This document shows, piece by piece, positions 8,561 to 17,565 of a stretch of 64,000 nucleotides of DNA (the first letter of the stretch is position 1; the number at the start of each line of letters is the position of its first letter). Origin of the DNA: Streptomyces bicolor (GTDB lineage Bacteria > Actinomycetota > Actinomycetes > Streptomycetales > Streptomycetaceae). Position numbers and translations under genes: made by a program. The notes under the pieces were generated by a model, which saw only the letters and a list, made by a program, of their open reading frames with translations, searched no databases and was not told the DNA's origin. The stretch covers positions 1-64,000 of the forward strand of contig NZ_JOFS01000017.1 in the NCBI RefSeq assembly GCF_000719285.1, in the 5' to 3' direction.

Positions 8561-9430
8561 CTAACAGGTTTCGCATCCGGACGTCCCGGGCAGGGATCGC
8601 CTGTTTCGCGCTTCCTTGTTCCGTGCGGCGAGCAACTCGTCCGCGGGGTACCCGACCTCTTCGAGGGTCAGCCCGTGCGGCCGTACGACATGCACGGCGG
8701 AGTCCCGGACACCCGCGGCGAGCACCTTGCCGGGCCAGTCGGCGGGCCGGTGCCCGTCTCCGACGAACAACAGCGCCCCGATGAGCGACCGCACCATGTT
8801 GTGGCAGAAGGCGTCGGCCCGAACGGTGGCGGTGATGATCCCGTCGTCCTCCCCCCGCACGAGGCTCAGCTCCTGAAGCGTGCGGATGGTGGTGGCCCCC
8901 TCCCGCTTCTTGCAGTAGGCGGCGAAGTCATGCTCCCCGAGGAGCTGCCCGGCGGCCTCGTTCATGGCATCGACATCGAGAGGCCAGTCGTGCCAGAGAA
9001 CGTGATTGCGCAGCAGCGGATCGACCCCGCCGGGATTGTCGGTGACGCGATAGGCATAACGCCGCCAGACAGCGGAGAACCGCGCGTTGAACCCACTGGG
9101 CGCCTCCCGCAGGGCCCACACCCGCACGTCCTTGGGCAGCCGCCCGGCGAGCCGCTTGAGCAGCTTCTCGTGGTGCTCGCGCCAGACCGACTCCGGCAGA
9201 TCGACATGCGCCACCTGCCCCCGCGCATGCACCCCGGCATCGGTACGCCCGGCAACGGTCAACTCGTACGTGGTGCCCCCGGACCGCGTGACGGTCCGCA
9301 GAGCATCCTCGATCTCCCCCTGCACGGTCCGCCTACCGCCGGCCTGCTTGGCCCAGCCGTGGAACTCGGTCCCGTCATAGGACAGATCGAGGCGGACACG
9401 AACGTAACCGGGTGCTGCTTCATCACTCAC
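8561..9430 (-). CDS. truA: tRNA pseudouridine synthase A
   Basis: A 289-residue TruA enzyme, which makes pseudouridine at positions 38-40 of the tRNA anticodon stem. The N-terminal half has [14 protein letters not shown], and the catalytic aspartate is Asp64 in [10 protein letters not shown]. The C-terminal half has [14 protein letters not shown], the conserved tRNA-binding part. The length is slightly above the usual 250-280 because of a short C-terminal tail. It starts at GTG 9430, after a GAGAGG ribosome-binding site. Only 20 bases separate the start from a strong terminator at the end of the rplQ transcript, so it needs read-through or a promoter inside this spacer. The position next to rplQ is standard in actinobacteria. 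Confidence 0.95.
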   Translation of the reverse strand: MSDEAAPGYVRVRLDLSYDGTEFHGWAKQAGGRRTVQGEIEDALRTVTRSGGTTYELTVAGRTDAGVHARGQVAHVDLPESVWREHHEKLLKRLAGRLPKDVRVWALREAPSGFNARFSAVWRRYAYRVTDNPGGVDPLLRNHVLWHDWPLDVDAMNEAAGQLLGEHDFAAYCKKREGATTIRTLQELSLVRGEDDGIITATVRADAFCHNMVRSLIGALLFVGDGHRPADWPGKVLAAGVRDSAVHVVRPHGLTLEEVGYPADELLAARNKEARNRRSLPGTSGCETC

Positions 9431-9450
9431 GTACAGATCCTCTCAGGTAC

Positions 9451-9489
9451 AAAAAAAGCGGGCCCGCCCCTCGAAAGGAACGGACCCGC
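9451..9489 (-). terminator. Intrinsic terminator after rplQ
   Basis: On the minus strand a 13-bp stem (arms 9477-9489 and 9458-9470, with G-U pairs and a 6-base loop) is followed directly by seven T residues (9451-9457). This is a textbook rho-independent terminator for the S10-spc-alpha transcript, placed just before truA. Confidence 0.88.
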
Positions 9490-9498
9490 AATCGCCCT

Positions 9499-9548
9499 CA
9501 AGGGGCGCGGGGACCTGCGCGAACAACCACGACGGAGCCGCAGCCGCA
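9499..9548 (-). repeat. Dispersed GC-rich intergenic repeat, copy 1 (3' of rplQ)
   Basis: It begins about 25 bases after the rplQ stop. It shares with copies 2 and 3 the words GGGGCGCGGGG and CTGCGCGA, and shares CCGCAGCC with copy 2 only. In this copy the left half of the GCGCCCC-AAA-GGGGCGC hairpin is degenerate. The same element is familiar as a frequent intergenic sequence in Streptomyces genomes. Confidence 0.65.
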
Positions 9549-9572
9549 CGACAACAGCCACCCGGCAGACGC

Positions 9573-10073
9573 TTAGGCGTCCTTCGACTCCTCGGCGGGA
9601 GCCTCCGCGGCCTCGTCGGCCTTGGTCGTGTCGACCTTGGCCTCAGCAGCCTCCGCGTCCTTGGCGGCACGCTTCGTCGCGGCCTCGGCCTCACCGGTGG
9701 CCTCCTGCGCAACCGTCAGCGCCTCGACCAGCTCGATGACAGCCATGGGCGCGTTGTCGCCACGGCGGTTACCGATCTTGGTGATGCGGGTGTAGCCACC
9801 CGGACGGTTCTCGTACCGCGGGCCGATCTCGGTGAAGAGCGTGTGGACGATGCCCTTGTCCGTGATGACCTGGAGCACCTGACGGCGGTTGTGAAGGTCA
9901 CCCTTCTTCGCCTTGGTGATCAGACGCTCGGCGTACGGCCGCAGACGGCGGGCCTTCGCCTCGGTGGTGGTGATACGGCCGTGCTCGAAGAGGCTCTTCG
10001 CCAGGTTCGCGAGGAGCAGCTTCTCGTGCGCGGCACTGCCGCCCAGACGGGCACCCTTGGTGGGCTTCGGCAT
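9573..10073 (-). CDS. rplQ: 50S ribosomal protein L17
   Basis: A 166-residue L17. The conserved N-terminal domain (about 1-118) begins [17 protein letters not shown] and contains [19 protein letters not shown] and the [20 protein letters not shown] segment near the polypeptide exit. The remaining 45 or so residues are an Ala/Glu/Lys-rich low-complexity tail, typical of actinobacterial L17. It is the last gene of the alpha-operon arrangement, about 165 bases after rpoA. A dispersed repeat lies in the gap before it and another after it, and a strong terminator closes the transcript. Confidence 0.97.
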   Translation of the reverse strand: MPKPTKGARLGGSAAHEKLLLANLAKSLFEHGRITTTEAKARRLRPYAERLITKAKKGDLHNRRQVLQVITDKGIVHTLFTEIGPRYENRPGGYTRITKIGNRRGDNAPMAVIELVEALTVAQEATGEAEAATKRAAKDAEAAEAKVDTTKADEAAEAPAEESKDA

Positions 10074-10157
10074 TGTTCTTCTCCTGTGTGTCTGCCCCGG
10101 CCGTATCAGGTACCGGGGTCAGTATCCGAGCGAGCGGGTTTGCTCGTCGGAGACCCC

Positions 10158-10211
10158 GCGCCCCAAAGGGGCGCGGGGAACTGCGCGACCAGCCACAGCG
10201 GGCCCGCAGCC
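10158..10211 (-). repeat. Dispersed GC-rich intergenic repeat, copy 2 (between rpoA and rplQ)
   Basis: It contains a perfect hairpin (arms 10158-10164 and 10168-10174, loop AAA), then the shared tail GGGGAACTGCGCGACCAGCC and GGCCCGCAGCC. It starts 27 bases after the rpoA stop, in the same position relative to its upstream gene as copy 1. Confidence 0.7.
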
Positions 10212-10237
10212 AAGAACCGGCAGTCGGTCCCGAGCTC

Positions 10238-11260
10238 TTAATACTGCTCGGTCTCGACGAACCCGGCGTCGGCGTCGTCGTCCGCACCAAAGGCGTCCGC
10301 CGCGGCCGTGGGGTCGAACCCGGGAGGCGAGTCCTTGAGCGCGAGGCCCATACCCGCCAGCTTCGCCTTGACCTCGTCGATCGACTTCGCACCGAAGTTA
10401 CGAATGTCGAGCAGGTCGGCCTCGGAACGAGCCACGAGCTCACCCACGGAGTGGATGCCCTCGCGCTTGAGGCAGTTGTACGACCGAACGGTGAGCTCGA
10501 GCTCCTCGATCGGCAGAGCAAGGTCCGCGGCAAGCGCAGCGTCCGTCGGGGACGGACCCATGTCGATGCCCTCGGCGTCGATGTTCAGCTCGCGGGCGAG
10601 ACCGAACAGCTCGACCAGGGTCTTACCGGCGGAGGCCATGGCGTCACGCGGACGCATCGCCTGCTTGGTCTCGACGTCGACGATCAGCTTGTCGAAGTCG
10701 GTGCGCTGCTCGACACGCGTGGCCTCGACCTTGTACGTGACCTTCAGAACCGGCGAGTAGATGGAGTCGACCGGGATACGACCGATCTCCTGGCCCACCT
10801 GCTTGTTCTGAACAGCCGAGACATAACCACGGCCACGCTCGACCGTGAGCTCCATCTCCAGCTTGCCCTTGCCGTTGAGCGTGGCGAGGACGAGGTCGGG
10901 GTTGTGCACCTCGACACCGGCCGGGGGCGCGATGTCGGCGGCGGTGACCAGACCCGGGCCCTGCTTGCGCAGGTACATCACGACGGGCTCGTCGTGCTCC
11001 GAGGAGACGACCAGCTGCTTGATGTTGAGGATCAGGTCAGTGACGTCCTCCTTGACGCCCGGCACGGTGGTGAACTCGTGCAGGACACCGTCGATGCGGA
11101 TGCTGGTGACAGCAGCGCCGGGGATCGACGACAGGAGGGTGCGGCGGAGCGAGTTGCCGAGGGTGTAGCCGAAGCCCGGCTCCAGCGGCTCGATCACGAA
11201 CCGGGAGCGGAACTCGTCGACGACCTCTTCGGTCAACGAGGGACGCTGAGCGATCAGCAT
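10238..11260 (-). CDS. rpoA: DNA-directed RNA polymerase subunit alpha
   Basis: A 340-residue alpha subunit. The N-terminal assembly domain (about 1-230) includes [30 protein letters not shown], the surface that binds beta and beta-prime. A linker follows, then the C-terminal domain (about 245-320) with [20 protein letters not shown] and the DNA- and activator-binding [15 protein letters not shown] segment. The C-terminus is Asp/Ala-rich. Length and order are as in other Streptomyces. It lies between rpsK and rplQ, with stem-loops in the rpsK-rpoA gap and a dispersed repeat in the rpoA-rplQ gap. Confidence 0.98.
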   Translation of the reverse strand: MLIAQRPSLTEEVVDEFRSRFVIEPLEPGFGYTLGNSLRRTLLSSIPGAAVTSIRIDGVLHEFTTVPGVKEDVTDLILNIKQLVVSSEHDEPVVMYLRKQGPGLVTAADIAPPAGVEVHNPDLVLATLNGKGKLEMELTVERGRGYVSAVQNKQVGQEIGRIPVDSIYSPVLKVTYKVEATRVEQRTDFDKLIVDVETKQAMRPRDAMASAGKTLVELFGLARELNIDAEGIDMGPSPTDAALAADLALPIEELELTVRSYNCLKREGIHSVGELVARSEADLLDIRNFGAKSIDEVKAKLAGMGLALKDSPPGFDPTAAADAFGADDDADAGFVETEQY

Positions 11261-11314
11261 GTGTGGATCAGATCCTTCTTTCGTGGACGCCCGCTATTTG
11301 ACGCCCGACGGAAA

Positions 11315-11384
11315 CCGCACCCGTGAAAAGTGCGGGTACTGCAAGGGTAAGGGCGATACGGCCCTTTGCAGAGCCGTACCGCCC
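11315..11384 (-). other. Two stem-loops between rpsK and rpoA
   Basis: Arms GGGCGATACGG (11351-11361) and CCGTACCGCCC (11374-11384) pair over 11 positions with one mismatch. A smaller CCGCAC/GTGCGG hairpin lies at 11315-11335. No T-run follows, so they look like mRNA processing or stabilising structures rather than a terminator. Confidence 0.5.
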
Positions 11385-11415
11385 GAACCCAGAGCCTGCT
11401 CGAAGCAGCCGTACG

Positions 11416-11820
11416 TCAGACGCGACGACGCTTCGGCGGACGGCAGCCGTTGTGCGGGGTCGGGGTGACGTCCTGGATGGAGCCGACCTCGAGGCCCGTG
11501 GCCTGCAGGGAGCGGATCGCGGTCTCACGACCCGAACCCGGACCCTTCACGAACACGTCGACCTTGCGCATGCCGTGCTCCTGGGCGCGGCGGGCAGCCG
11601 ACTCGGCGGCCATCTGCGCGGCGAACGGCGTGGACTTCCGGGAGCCCTTGAAGCCGACGTGGCCGGCGGAGGCCCAGGAGATCACGTTGCCGGACGGGTC
11701 CGTGATGGAGACGATCGTGTTGTTGAACGTGCTCTTGATGTGCGCGTGGCCGTGAGCGACGTTCTTCTTTTCCTTGCGGCGCACCTTCTTGGCAGCGCCC
11801 TGACGACCCTTGGGGGGCAT
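11416..11820 (-). CDS. rpsK: 30S ribosomal protein S11
   Basis: A 134-residue S11 (uS11) of the small-subunit platform. After a basic N-terminus ([20 protein letters not shown]) the conserved core includes [21 protein letters not shown] and [17 protein letters not shown]. The C-terminal [15 protein letters not shown] and [18 protein letters not shown] are the rRNA-binding signature. It starts at ATG 11820, 66 bases after rpsM, and the preceding GGAG sequence is a good ribosome-binding site. It belongs to the alpha operon. Confidence 0.98.
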   Translation of the reverse strand: MPPKGRQGAAKKVRRKEKKNVAHGHAHIKSTFNNTIVSITDPSGNVISWASAGHVGFKGSRKSTPFAAQMAAESAARRAQEHGMRKVDVFVKGPGSGRETAIRSLQATGLEVGSIQDVTPTPHNGCRPPKRRRV

Positions 11821-11886
11821 CTGTACTCCTACGGGAGGTGGTCGGTCCTACAGCGAAGACCGCTGGACGGCGAAGTCCGCTGTGGA

Positions 11887-12267
11887 CTACTTCTTGCCCG
11901 GCTTCTTCTTGCCGGCGATGGCGCGACGCGGGCCCTTGCGGGTGCGGGCGTTGGTGCTGGTGCGCTGACCGCGGACGGGCAGCCCACGACGGTGACGCAG
12001 ACCCTGGTAGCAGCCGATCTCGACCTTGCGGCGGATGTCGGCCTGGATCTCGCGACGGAGGTCACCCTCGGTGCGGATGTTGTTGTCCACGTACTCGCGG
12101 ATCGCGACGAGCTGCTCCTCGGAGAGGTCGCGAACGCGGGTGTTGGGGTTGACGCCGGTCGCGGCCAGCGTCTGCTGCGAAAGGGTCCGGCCGATGCCGA
12201 ACACGTAGGTGAGGGCGACCTCCACGCGCTTGTCGCGCGGGATGTCAACACCGGAAACGCGTGCCAT
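11887..12267 (-). CDS. rpsM: 30S ribosomal protein S13
   Basis: A 126-residue S13 (uS13) of the small-subunit head, which contacts the P-site tRNA and the 50S subunit. [25 protein letters not shown] opens the conserved helical domain. The [19 protein letters not shown] segment and a Lys/Arg-rich tail ending KKPGKK complete it. The length is usual. It is preceded by a gap of about 190 bases after rpmJ that contains several GC-rich inverted repeats but no gene. Confidence 0.97.
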   Translation of the reverse strand: MARVSGVDIPRDKRVEVALTYVFGIGRTLSQQTLAATGVNPNTRVRDLSEEQLVAIREYVDNNIRTEGDLRREIQADIRRKVEIGCYQGLRHRRGLPVRGQRTSTNARTRKGPRRAIAGKKKPGKK

Positions 12268-12454
12268 TCAATGGCTCCTGGTGATCTTCGGAGGTCTTCC
12301 GCAGAACCGACTCCCAGCCGCCGTACCAGGTACGAACTGGGTCCCCGGCCTCCGAACCGGGGGTATCAGGCGCCGAAGCGTCTGGATCCTGCGTATGAAC
12401 ATATTCAGCTCGCGTCGCGCGAAGTCCTGCGAATGCAGAAAGGTGATCGTGCGG

Positions 12455-12568
12455 TCAGCCCTGGCGCTGCTTGTGGCGCGGGTTCTCGCAAATGACCATG
12501 ACCCGACCGTGACGGCGGATCACCCTGCACTTGTCGCAGATCTTCTTGACGCTCGGCTTGACCTTCAT
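12455..12568 (-). CDS. rpmJ: 50S ribosomal protein L36 (zinc-binding form)
   Basis: A 37-residue protein beginning [19 protein letters not shown]. Cys11, Cys14, Cys27 and His32 form the zinc ribbon of the C+ type of L36, as opposed to zinc-free paralogues used under zinc starvation. It is very short but complete, running from ATG 12568 to TGA 12455. It sits in the usual place between infA and rpsM, 60 bases after the infA stop. Confidence 0.95.
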   Translation of the reverse strand: MKVKPSVKKICDKCRVIRRHGRVMVICENPRHKQRQG

Positions 12569-12628
12569 TGGGTGAGGTTCTCCGGGTCAGTGCCATCGCC
12601 ACGGGAGGACCCGGGGCGGGGGCAAGAT

Positions 12629-12850
12629 CTACTTGTACCGGTAGACGATCCGGCCACGCGTCAGGTCGTACGGAGACAGCTCCACCACGACCCGGTCGTC
12701 AGGGAGGATGCGGATGTAGTGCATACGCATCTTGCCGCTGATGTGTGCCAGGACCTGGTGGCCGTTCTGGAGCTCGACCTTGAACATGGCGTTCGGCAGA
12801 GACTCGACGACAGTGCCCTCGATCTCGATGGCACCTTGCTTCTTGGCCAC
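12629..12850 (-). CDS. infA: Translation initiation factor IF-1
   Basis: A 73-residue OB-fold protein, which binds the A site of the 30S subunit during initiation. The product [20 protein letters not shown] through [11 protein letters not shown] matches IF-1 over its full length. The start is GTG at 12850; upstream codons in the same frame (to 12931) are not part of the family sequence. A likely promoter lies about 95 bases upstream (12945-12974), and the map gene ends 230 bases away behind a dispersed repeat. So infA probably opens a separate transcript, infA-rpmJ-rpsM-rpsK-rpoA-rplQ. Confidence 0.97.
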   Translation of the reverse strand: MAKKQGAIEIEGTVVESLPNAMFKVELQNGHQVLAHISGKMRMHYIRILPDDRVVVELSPYDLTRGRIVYRYK

Positions 12851-12944
12851 GCTTCGCCCTTCGGAATCGACTACCTTGATCGACCCGTGCACTTTTCCCT
12901 TACGGGCGCATGCAGACATGCGGGTACACAAGAGCCGACGAGTC

Positions 12945-12974
12945 AGTCTACGTCAGCGCACCCGGAAAGACGAA
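12945..12974 (-). promoter_or_regulatory. Candidate promoter of infA transcript
   Basis: On the minus strand TTCGTC (12969-12974), an 18-base spacer and TAGACT (12945-12950) fit a vegetative HrdB-type promoter. The predicted transcript would have a leader of about 90 bases before the infA GTG. Confidence 0.45.
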
Positions 12975-13010
12975 TCGAGGGAGTCTGCCCCAGGGGACAG
13001 ATCGTTAAGC

Positions 13011-13075
13011 GCGCCCCAAAGGGGCGCGGGGGTGTCTCGATGCGCGGCTCCGCCGCGTGGGCGCGCGACCAGCCC
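13011..13075 (-). repeat. Dispersed GC-rich intergenic repeat, copy 3 (3' of map)
   Basis: The hairpin GCGCCCC-AAA-GGGGCGC is at 13011-13027, the same as in copy 2, followed by a longer GC-rich insert and the shared GCGCGACCAGCC. It lies within 10-70 bases of the map stop codon. It may act as a terminator for the map transcript. Confidence 0.6.
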
Positions 13076-13081
13076 CCACAC

Positions 13082-13918
13082 TCAGCCCAACGGATCCGGC
13101 GCAGCAACGATCCCGAGCTCCGCCAGCTTCGCCTTACCCCCGTCGGGAGACGTAAGCACCAGCGGCCCCTCCGCCGTCAACGCGACCGAGTGCTCCCAGT
13201 GGGACGACCACGTGCCATCAGTGGTGATGACCGTCCAGTCGTCCGACAGGACCTCCGTCTTCGGCGTGCCCAGGGACACCATCGGCTCGATCGCCAGGCA
13301 GAAACCCGGGACCAGCTTCGGCCCCTTCCCCCGCCGCCGGTCGACGTAGTTCAGCAGATGCGGGTCCATGTGCATCTCGGTGCCGATGCCGTGGCCGCCG
13401 TAGTCCTCGATGATCCCGTACTTGCCGCCACCCGGCTTCGGCTGCCGGCGGATGTACGTCTCGATGGCCCGCGACACATCGACCAGACGGTTGCCCTGCT
13501 TCATCGCCGCGATACCGGCCCACATCGACTCCTCGGTCACCCGGGAGAGCTCGACCAGCTCCGGAGCGTGACCGGAGCCCACGAAGGCGGTGTAGGCGGC
13601 GTCGCCGTGCCAGCCGTCGATGACGGCGCCGCAGTCGATGGAGATGATGTCGCCGTCCTTGAGGACGACGTCCTCGGACGGGATGCCGTGGACGACGACG
13701 TCGTTCACGGACGTGCAGATCGTTGCGGGGAAGCCGCCGTAGCCGAGGAAGTTCGACTTGGCGCCGTGCTCCGCGAGCACCTTGCGGGCGACCTCGTCCA
13801 GATCCTTGGTGCTGGCCCCGGGCACCGCTGCCTCGCGCGTGGCCGCGTGAATGGCGGCGACGACCAGCCCCGCCTCACGCATCTTGGCGATCTGCTCGGG
13901 GCTCTTGATCTGCACCAT
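13082..13918 (-). CDS. map: Methionine aminopeptidase, type I
   Basis: A 278-residue MetAP that removes the N-terminal methionine from new proteins. The pita-bread fold residues are visible: the His in VVVHGIPSED, metal ligands in SIDCGAVIDGWHGDAAYT, the His in YGGHGIGTEMH, the Glu in CLAIEPMV, and the Glu in WSSHWEHSVAL. The start is ATG 13918 (MVQIKSPEQIAKM). An extension to 13996 would add residues not found in the family. It lies downstream of adk, a common Sec-spc-alpha arrangement. This subtype carries no N-terminal zinc finger. Confidence 0.96.
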   Translation of the reverse strand: MVQIKSPEQIAKMREAGLVVAAIHAATREAAVPGASTKDLDEVARKVLAEHGAKSNFLGYGGFPATICTSVNDVVVHGIPSEDVVLKDGDIISIDCGAVIDGWHGDAAYTAFVGSGHAPELVELSRVTEESMWAGIAAMKQGNRLVDVSRAIETYIRRQPKPGGGKYGIIEDYGGHGIGTEMHMDPHLLNYVDRRRGKGPKLVPGFCLAIEPMVSLGTPKTEVLSDDWTVITTDGTWSSHWEHSVALTAEGPLVLTSPDGGKAKLAELGIVAAPDPLG

Positions 13919-14057
13919 GGGGACGGAGGCCTTTCTCGGACCGGACACGGGGACTGCTTCAACCATAAGGGGGGAGTCGGCACACCCACCCCACACAGCA
14001 GCCGCGGCCCCCTCACCGGGAACCGCGGCCTGAGCTGCATACGCGCTGCGAACGCTC

Positions 14058-14720
14058 CTACTTGCCGTCCTCGTCGCGCTGGAGCGCCTCCATCGCGCGA
14101 GCCGTCACCTCTTCGACCTTGCCGAGCGCGGAGATGGTGACCACCAGCCCCTGCGCCTTGTAGTAGTCGATGATCGGCTCGGTCTGCGTGTGGTAGACCT
14201 CCAGCCGCTTGCGGACGGTCTCCTCGGAGTCGTCGTCCCGCTGGTACAGCTCGCCGCCGCAGACGTCGCAGACGCCTTCCTGCTTCGGCCGGCTGTACGT
14301 GACGTGGAAGACGTGGCTGGAGTCCTTGCGGCAGATGCGCCGCCCGGCGATCCGCTTGACGACCTCCTCCTCGGGGACTTCGAGGTCCAGCACCGCGTCC
14401 AGCTTCATGCTCTCGGACTGCAGCATCTCGTCGAGCGCCTCGGCCTGGGACACGTTGCGCGGGAAACCGTCCAGCAGGAAGCCGCCCTCGGCGTCCGGCT
14501 TCTCCATGCGGTCCTTGGCCATCCCGATGGTGACCTCGTCCGGCACCAGGTTGCCCGCGTCCATGTAGGACTTCGCGAGTTTCCCGAGCTCCGTCTGCTG
14601 GCTGATGTTGGCGCGGAAAAGGTCGCCCGTGGAGATGTGCGGGATCGACAGGTTCTTGGCCAGGAACGCGGCCTGCGTTCCCTTTCCGGCACCCGGCGGC
14701 CCGACGAGGACGATTCGCAT
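14058..14720 (-). CDS. adk: Adenylate kinase
   Basis: A 220-residue nucleotide monophosphate kinase (ATP + AMP to 2 ADP). The P-loop GPPGAGKGT is at residues 7-15. The AMP-binding part has STGDLFRANI and LLDGFPRNVSQAEAL. The long LID domain carries RRICRKDSSHVFH and CDVCGG, a Cys/His set that likely binds zinc, as in Gram-positive Adk. ATG 14720 overlaps the secY stop by one base (TGATG), which indicates translational coupling; a longer frame to 14909 is antisense noise inside secY. It is cotranscribed with secY and map. Confidence 0.97.
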   Translation of the reverse strand: MRIVLVGPPGAGKGTQAAFLAKNLSIPHISTGDLFRANISQQTELGKLAKSYMDAGNLVPDEVTIGMAKDRMEKPDAEGGFLLDGFPRNVSQAEALDEMLQSESMKLDAVLDLEVPEEEVVKRIAGRRICRKDSSHVFHVTYSRPKQEGVCDVCGGELYQRDDDSEETVRKRLEVYHTQTEPIIDYYKAQGLVVTISALGKVEEVTARAMEALQRDEDGK

Positions 14721-16033
14721 CAGCGGAGGAACCCTTCGTAATTGCGCTGCTGGAGCTGGCTCTCGATCTGCTTCACCGTCTCGAGACCCACACCCACGAT
14801 GATCAGGATGCTGGTCCCGCCGAACGGGAAGTTCTGGTTTGCCCCGAAACCAGCCAACGCCATCGTCGGCACGAGAGCGATCAGACCCAAGTACAGCGAG
14901 CCCGGCCAAGTGATCCGGTTGAGCACGTAGGAAAGGTACTCAGCGGTCGGTCGGCCAGCCCGGATGCCCGGGATGAAGCCACCATACTTCTTCATGTTGT
15001 CCGCGACTTCCTCGGGGTTGAACGAGATGGCCACGTAGAAGAAAGCGAAGAAGATGATCAGGAAGAAGTAGAGGACGATGTGCATCGGGGCGTCCGTCTG
15101 CGCCAGGTTCTTTTCGACCCAGACCTTCCAGTCGGCGTTTCCTCCGGAGAACTGCGCGATCAGTGCCGGGATGTACAGCAGCGACGAGGCAAAGATCACA
15201 GGAATGATGCCCGCCTGGTTGACCTTCAGCGGAATGTACGTCGACGTACCGCCATAGGACCGACGGCCGATCATGCGCTTCGCGTACTGCACCGGAATAC
15301 GACGCTGAGCCTGTTCGACGAAGACCACCAGGCCGATCATGACCAGGCCGACGGCGACCACCGTGCCGAACTCGATCCAGCCACCCGCCAGATCGCCCTG
15401 CTGCTTGATTGCCCACAGCGCGGACGGGAAGGTCGCGGCGATCGAGATGAACATCAGGATCGACATGCCGTTGCCGATACCGCGGTCGGTGATGAGCTCA
15501 CCGAGCCACATGACGGTGGCCGTACCGGCGGTCATCGTGATGACCATGACGACGGTGGTGAAGATCGAGCGGTCGGGAACGATCTGGCCGGCCACCTGGC
15601 AGTTCGGGAAGAGCGAGCCGCTGCGGGCCGTGGCCACCAGGCCGGTGCCCTGCAGGATGGCGAGCGCCACCGTCAGGTATCGGGTGTATTGCGTGATCTT
15701 CGCCGTGCCGGACTGGCCCTCCTTCTTCAGGGCTTCCAGGCGCGGGATCACGACGGTCAGCAGCTGCAGGATGATGCTCGCCGTGATGTACGGCATGATG
15801 CCGAGCGCGAAGATCGTGATCTGCAGCAACGCGCCGCCGCTGAACATGTTGACGAGACCGAACAGGCCCTGGTTGGTGCTCGCCTGGTCGATGCAGACCT
15901 GGACGGCCCTGTAGTCGACGCCGGGGATCGGGATATGTGTACCGATCCGGTAGATCACGATGATGCCGAGCGTGAAGAGCAGCTTCTTGCGCAGGTCGGG
16001 CGTCTTGAACGCCCGGGCGAACGCGGTGAGCAC
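14720..16033 (-). CDS. secY: Protein translocase subunit SecY
   Basis: A 437-residue channel subunit of the Sec translocon with ten hydrophobic helices. Conserved blocks are YRIGTHIPIPGVD (first loop), FALGIMPYITASIILQLL (helix 2), VFVEQAQRRIPVQYAKRM (cytoplasmic loop 4-5, ribosome and SecA contact) and PLKVNQAGIIPVIFASSLL (helix 7, lateral gate). The partner SecE is encoded at 61561. The gene is 245 bases downstream of rplO, and this gap holds a perfect 14-bp stem-loop. Confidence 0.98.
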   Translation of the reverse strand: MLTAFARAFKTPDLRKKLLFTLGIIVIYRIGTHIPIPGVDYRAVQVCIDQASTNQGLFGLVNMFSGGALLQITIFALGIMPYITASIILQLLTVVIPRLEALKKEGQSGTAKITQYTRYLTVALAILQGTGLVATARSGSLFPNCQVAGQIVPDRSIFTTVVMVITMTAGTATVMWLGELITDRGIGNGMSILMFISIAATFPSALWAIKQQGDLAGGWIEFGTVVAVGLVMIGLVVFVEQAQRRIPVQYAKRMIGRRSYGGTSTYIPLKVNQAGIIPVIFASSLLYIPALIAQFSGGNADWKVWVEKNLAQTDAPMHIVLYFFLIIFFAFFYVAISFNPEEVADNMKKYGGFIPGIRAGRPTAEYLSYVLNRITWPGSLYLGLIALVPTMALAGFGANQNFPFGGTSILIIVGVGLETVKQIESQLQQRNYEGFLR

Positions 16034-16209
16034 GGTGCCTCCTGCGACCCCCGCGCTACTGCGTCAAGGGTGACGGTCTTGAGGTTCGACTAATAGGAAC
16101 GACTTAGCTAACGGTCAACTGCCGCTCAGAGTGCCCCACAAGAAGCACTCCGTAAAAGTGGGCAGTGCAGGCCACCATACCGGCGAGACTGCCCCCCTTG
16201 GAACGACCA

Positions 16210-16243
16210 ACCGGGGATACCCCATTTGTGGGGTATCCCCGGT
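16210..16243 (-). other. Perfect 14-bp stem-loop between rplO and secY
   Basis: The arms (16210-16223 and 16230-16243) are exactly complementary around ATTTGT. No T-run follows on the minus strand. It could be a partial terminator, an RNase processing site or a 3'-end stabiliser separating spc ribosomal genes from secY-adk-map. Confidence 0.75.
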
Positions 16244-16278
16244 CGGGATCGCTCAAGTCATCAAGACGCCTGATGCGT

Positions 16279-16734
16279 TCAGACGAGCTCGGTGACGGTA
16301 CCGCCGGCGGCGGTGATCTTCTCCTTGGCGGAGCCGGAGACGGCGTCGACCGTCACCTGCAGCGCCACGGAGATCTCGCCCTGGCCGAGGACCTTGACGA
16401 GGCTGTTCTTGCGAACGGCACCCTTGGCGACCAGGCCCTCGACGGTGACCTCGCCACCCTCGGGGTACAGGGACGCCAGCTTGTCGAGGTTCACGACCTG
16501 GTACTCGGTCTTGAACGGGTTCTTGAAGCCCTTCAGCTTCGGAAGACGCATGTGGAGGGGCATCTGGCCACCCTCGAAGCGCTCCGGAACCTGGTAACGA
16601 GCCTTCGTACCCTTCGTACCACGACCGGCCGTCTTACCCTTCGACGCCTCACCACGACCGACACGGGTCTTGGCGGTCTTGGCGCCCGGGGCGGGACGGA
16701 GGTTGTGGATCTTCAGCGGGTTCTGCTCCGCCAT
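16279..16734 (-). CDS. rplO: 50S ribosomal protein L15
   Basis: A 151-residue L15 (uL15), a late-assembly 50S protein. [42 protein letters not shown] is represented here by its pieces [19 protein letters not shown] and [12 protein letters not shown], the Gly/Arg-rich extension that threads into 23S rRNA. The C-terminal globular domain contains [15 protein letters not shown] and [13 protein letters not shown]. It lies two bases after the rpmD stop and is the last ribosomal gene before secY. Confidence 0.97.
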   Translation of the reverse strand: MAEQNPLKIHNLRPAPGAKTAKTRVGRGEASKGKTAGRGTKGTKARYQVPERFEGGQMPLHMRLPKLKGFKNPFKTEYQVVNLDKLASLYPEGGEVTVEGLVAKGAVRKNSLVKVLGQGEISVALQVTVDAVSGSAKEKITAAGGTVTELV

Positions 16735-16736
16735 GA

Positions 16737-16919
16737 TCAGTCGACCTCCTCGACCGTCACGAGGTGGCGGACGGTGTGCACCATGCCGCGGAACTCGGGG
16801 CGGTCCTCCTTGACGACCTGCGTGTTGATGCCCTTGAGACCAAGGGAGCGCAGGGTGTCACGGTGGTTCTGCTTGCTGCCGATGTAGGACTTGACCTGCG
16901 TAATCTTGAGCTGCGCCAT
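16737..16919 (-). CDS. rpmD: 50S ribosomal protein L30
   Basis: A 60-residue L30 (uL30). The sequence [20 protein letters not shown] followed by [15 protein letters not shown] and [12 protein letters not shown] is the full small alpha/beta protein. ATG 16919 lies just after the rpsE stop (TAA at 16922). The longer frame upstream is antisense to the rpsE reading and is rejected. It belongs to the spc operon. Confidence 0.97.
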   Translation of the reverse strand: MAQLKITQVKSYIGSKQNHRDTLRSLGLKGINTQVVKEDRPEFRGMVHTVRHLVTVEEVD

Positions 16920-16921
16920 GA

Positions 16922-17527
16922 TTACGCACCCGCCCCGGCACGCGCACGGAGAAGAGCCGCGGGGGCGACGTCCTCGAGCGGCAGACCACGGCGGGCCGCG
17001 ATCTCCTCGGGACGCTGCAGGCCCTTCAGGGCCTCCACGGTCGCGTGCACGATGTTGATGGCGTTGTCGGAGCCGAGCGACTTCGACAGCACGTCGTGGA
17101 TACCGGCGCACTCGAGCACGGCACGCACCGGACCACCGGCGATAACACCGGTACCGGGCGACGCGGGCTTGAGCAAGACGACGCCGGCAGCCTTCTCACC
17201 CTGGATGGGGTGCGGGATGGTGCCCTGGATGCGGGGGACCTTGAAGAAGTGCTTCTTGGCCTCCTCAACACCCTTGGCGATGGCGGCCGGCACCTCCTTG
17301 GCCTTGCCGTAACCGACACCCACGGTGCCGTCACCGTCGCCCACCACGACCAGCGCGGTGAAGCTGAAGCGACGACCACCCTTCACAACCTTGGCGACGC
17401 GGTTGATCGCGACAACGCGCTCAACGTACGCGGTCTTCTCGGCGGCAGCTGCGCCGCCGTCACGGCCCTTCCGGTCCCGCCGCTCGCCGCCACCGGCACC
17501 GCCACCGCGGCGCTGGGGTCCAGCCAT
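16922..17527 (-). CDS. rpsE: 30S ribosomal protein S5
   Basis: A 201-residue S5 (uS5), involved in decoding fidelity and the mRNA entrance. A Gly/Arg-rich N-terminal extension ([21 protein letters not shown]) of about 30 residues precedes the double-stranded-RNA-binding domain with [20 protein letters not shown] and [20 protein letters not shown]. The C-terminal domain has [19 protein letters not shown]. The spectinomycin loop residues look normal. The extension is typical of Streptomyces S5. Confidence 0.97.
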   Translation of the reverse strand: MAGPQRRGGGAGGGERRDRKGRDGGAAAAEKTAYVERVVAINRVAKVVKGGRRFSFTALVVVGDGDGTVGVGYGKAKEVPAAIAKGVEEAKKHFFKVPRIQGTIPHPIQGEKAAGVVLLKPASPGTGVIAGGPVRAVLECAGIHDVLSKSLGSDNAINIVHATVEALKGLQRPEEIAARRGLPLEDVAPAALLRARAGAGA

Positions 17528-17565
17528 TGGATTTACCTCTCTCTTTTCCGCTAGCTACGAACGGC

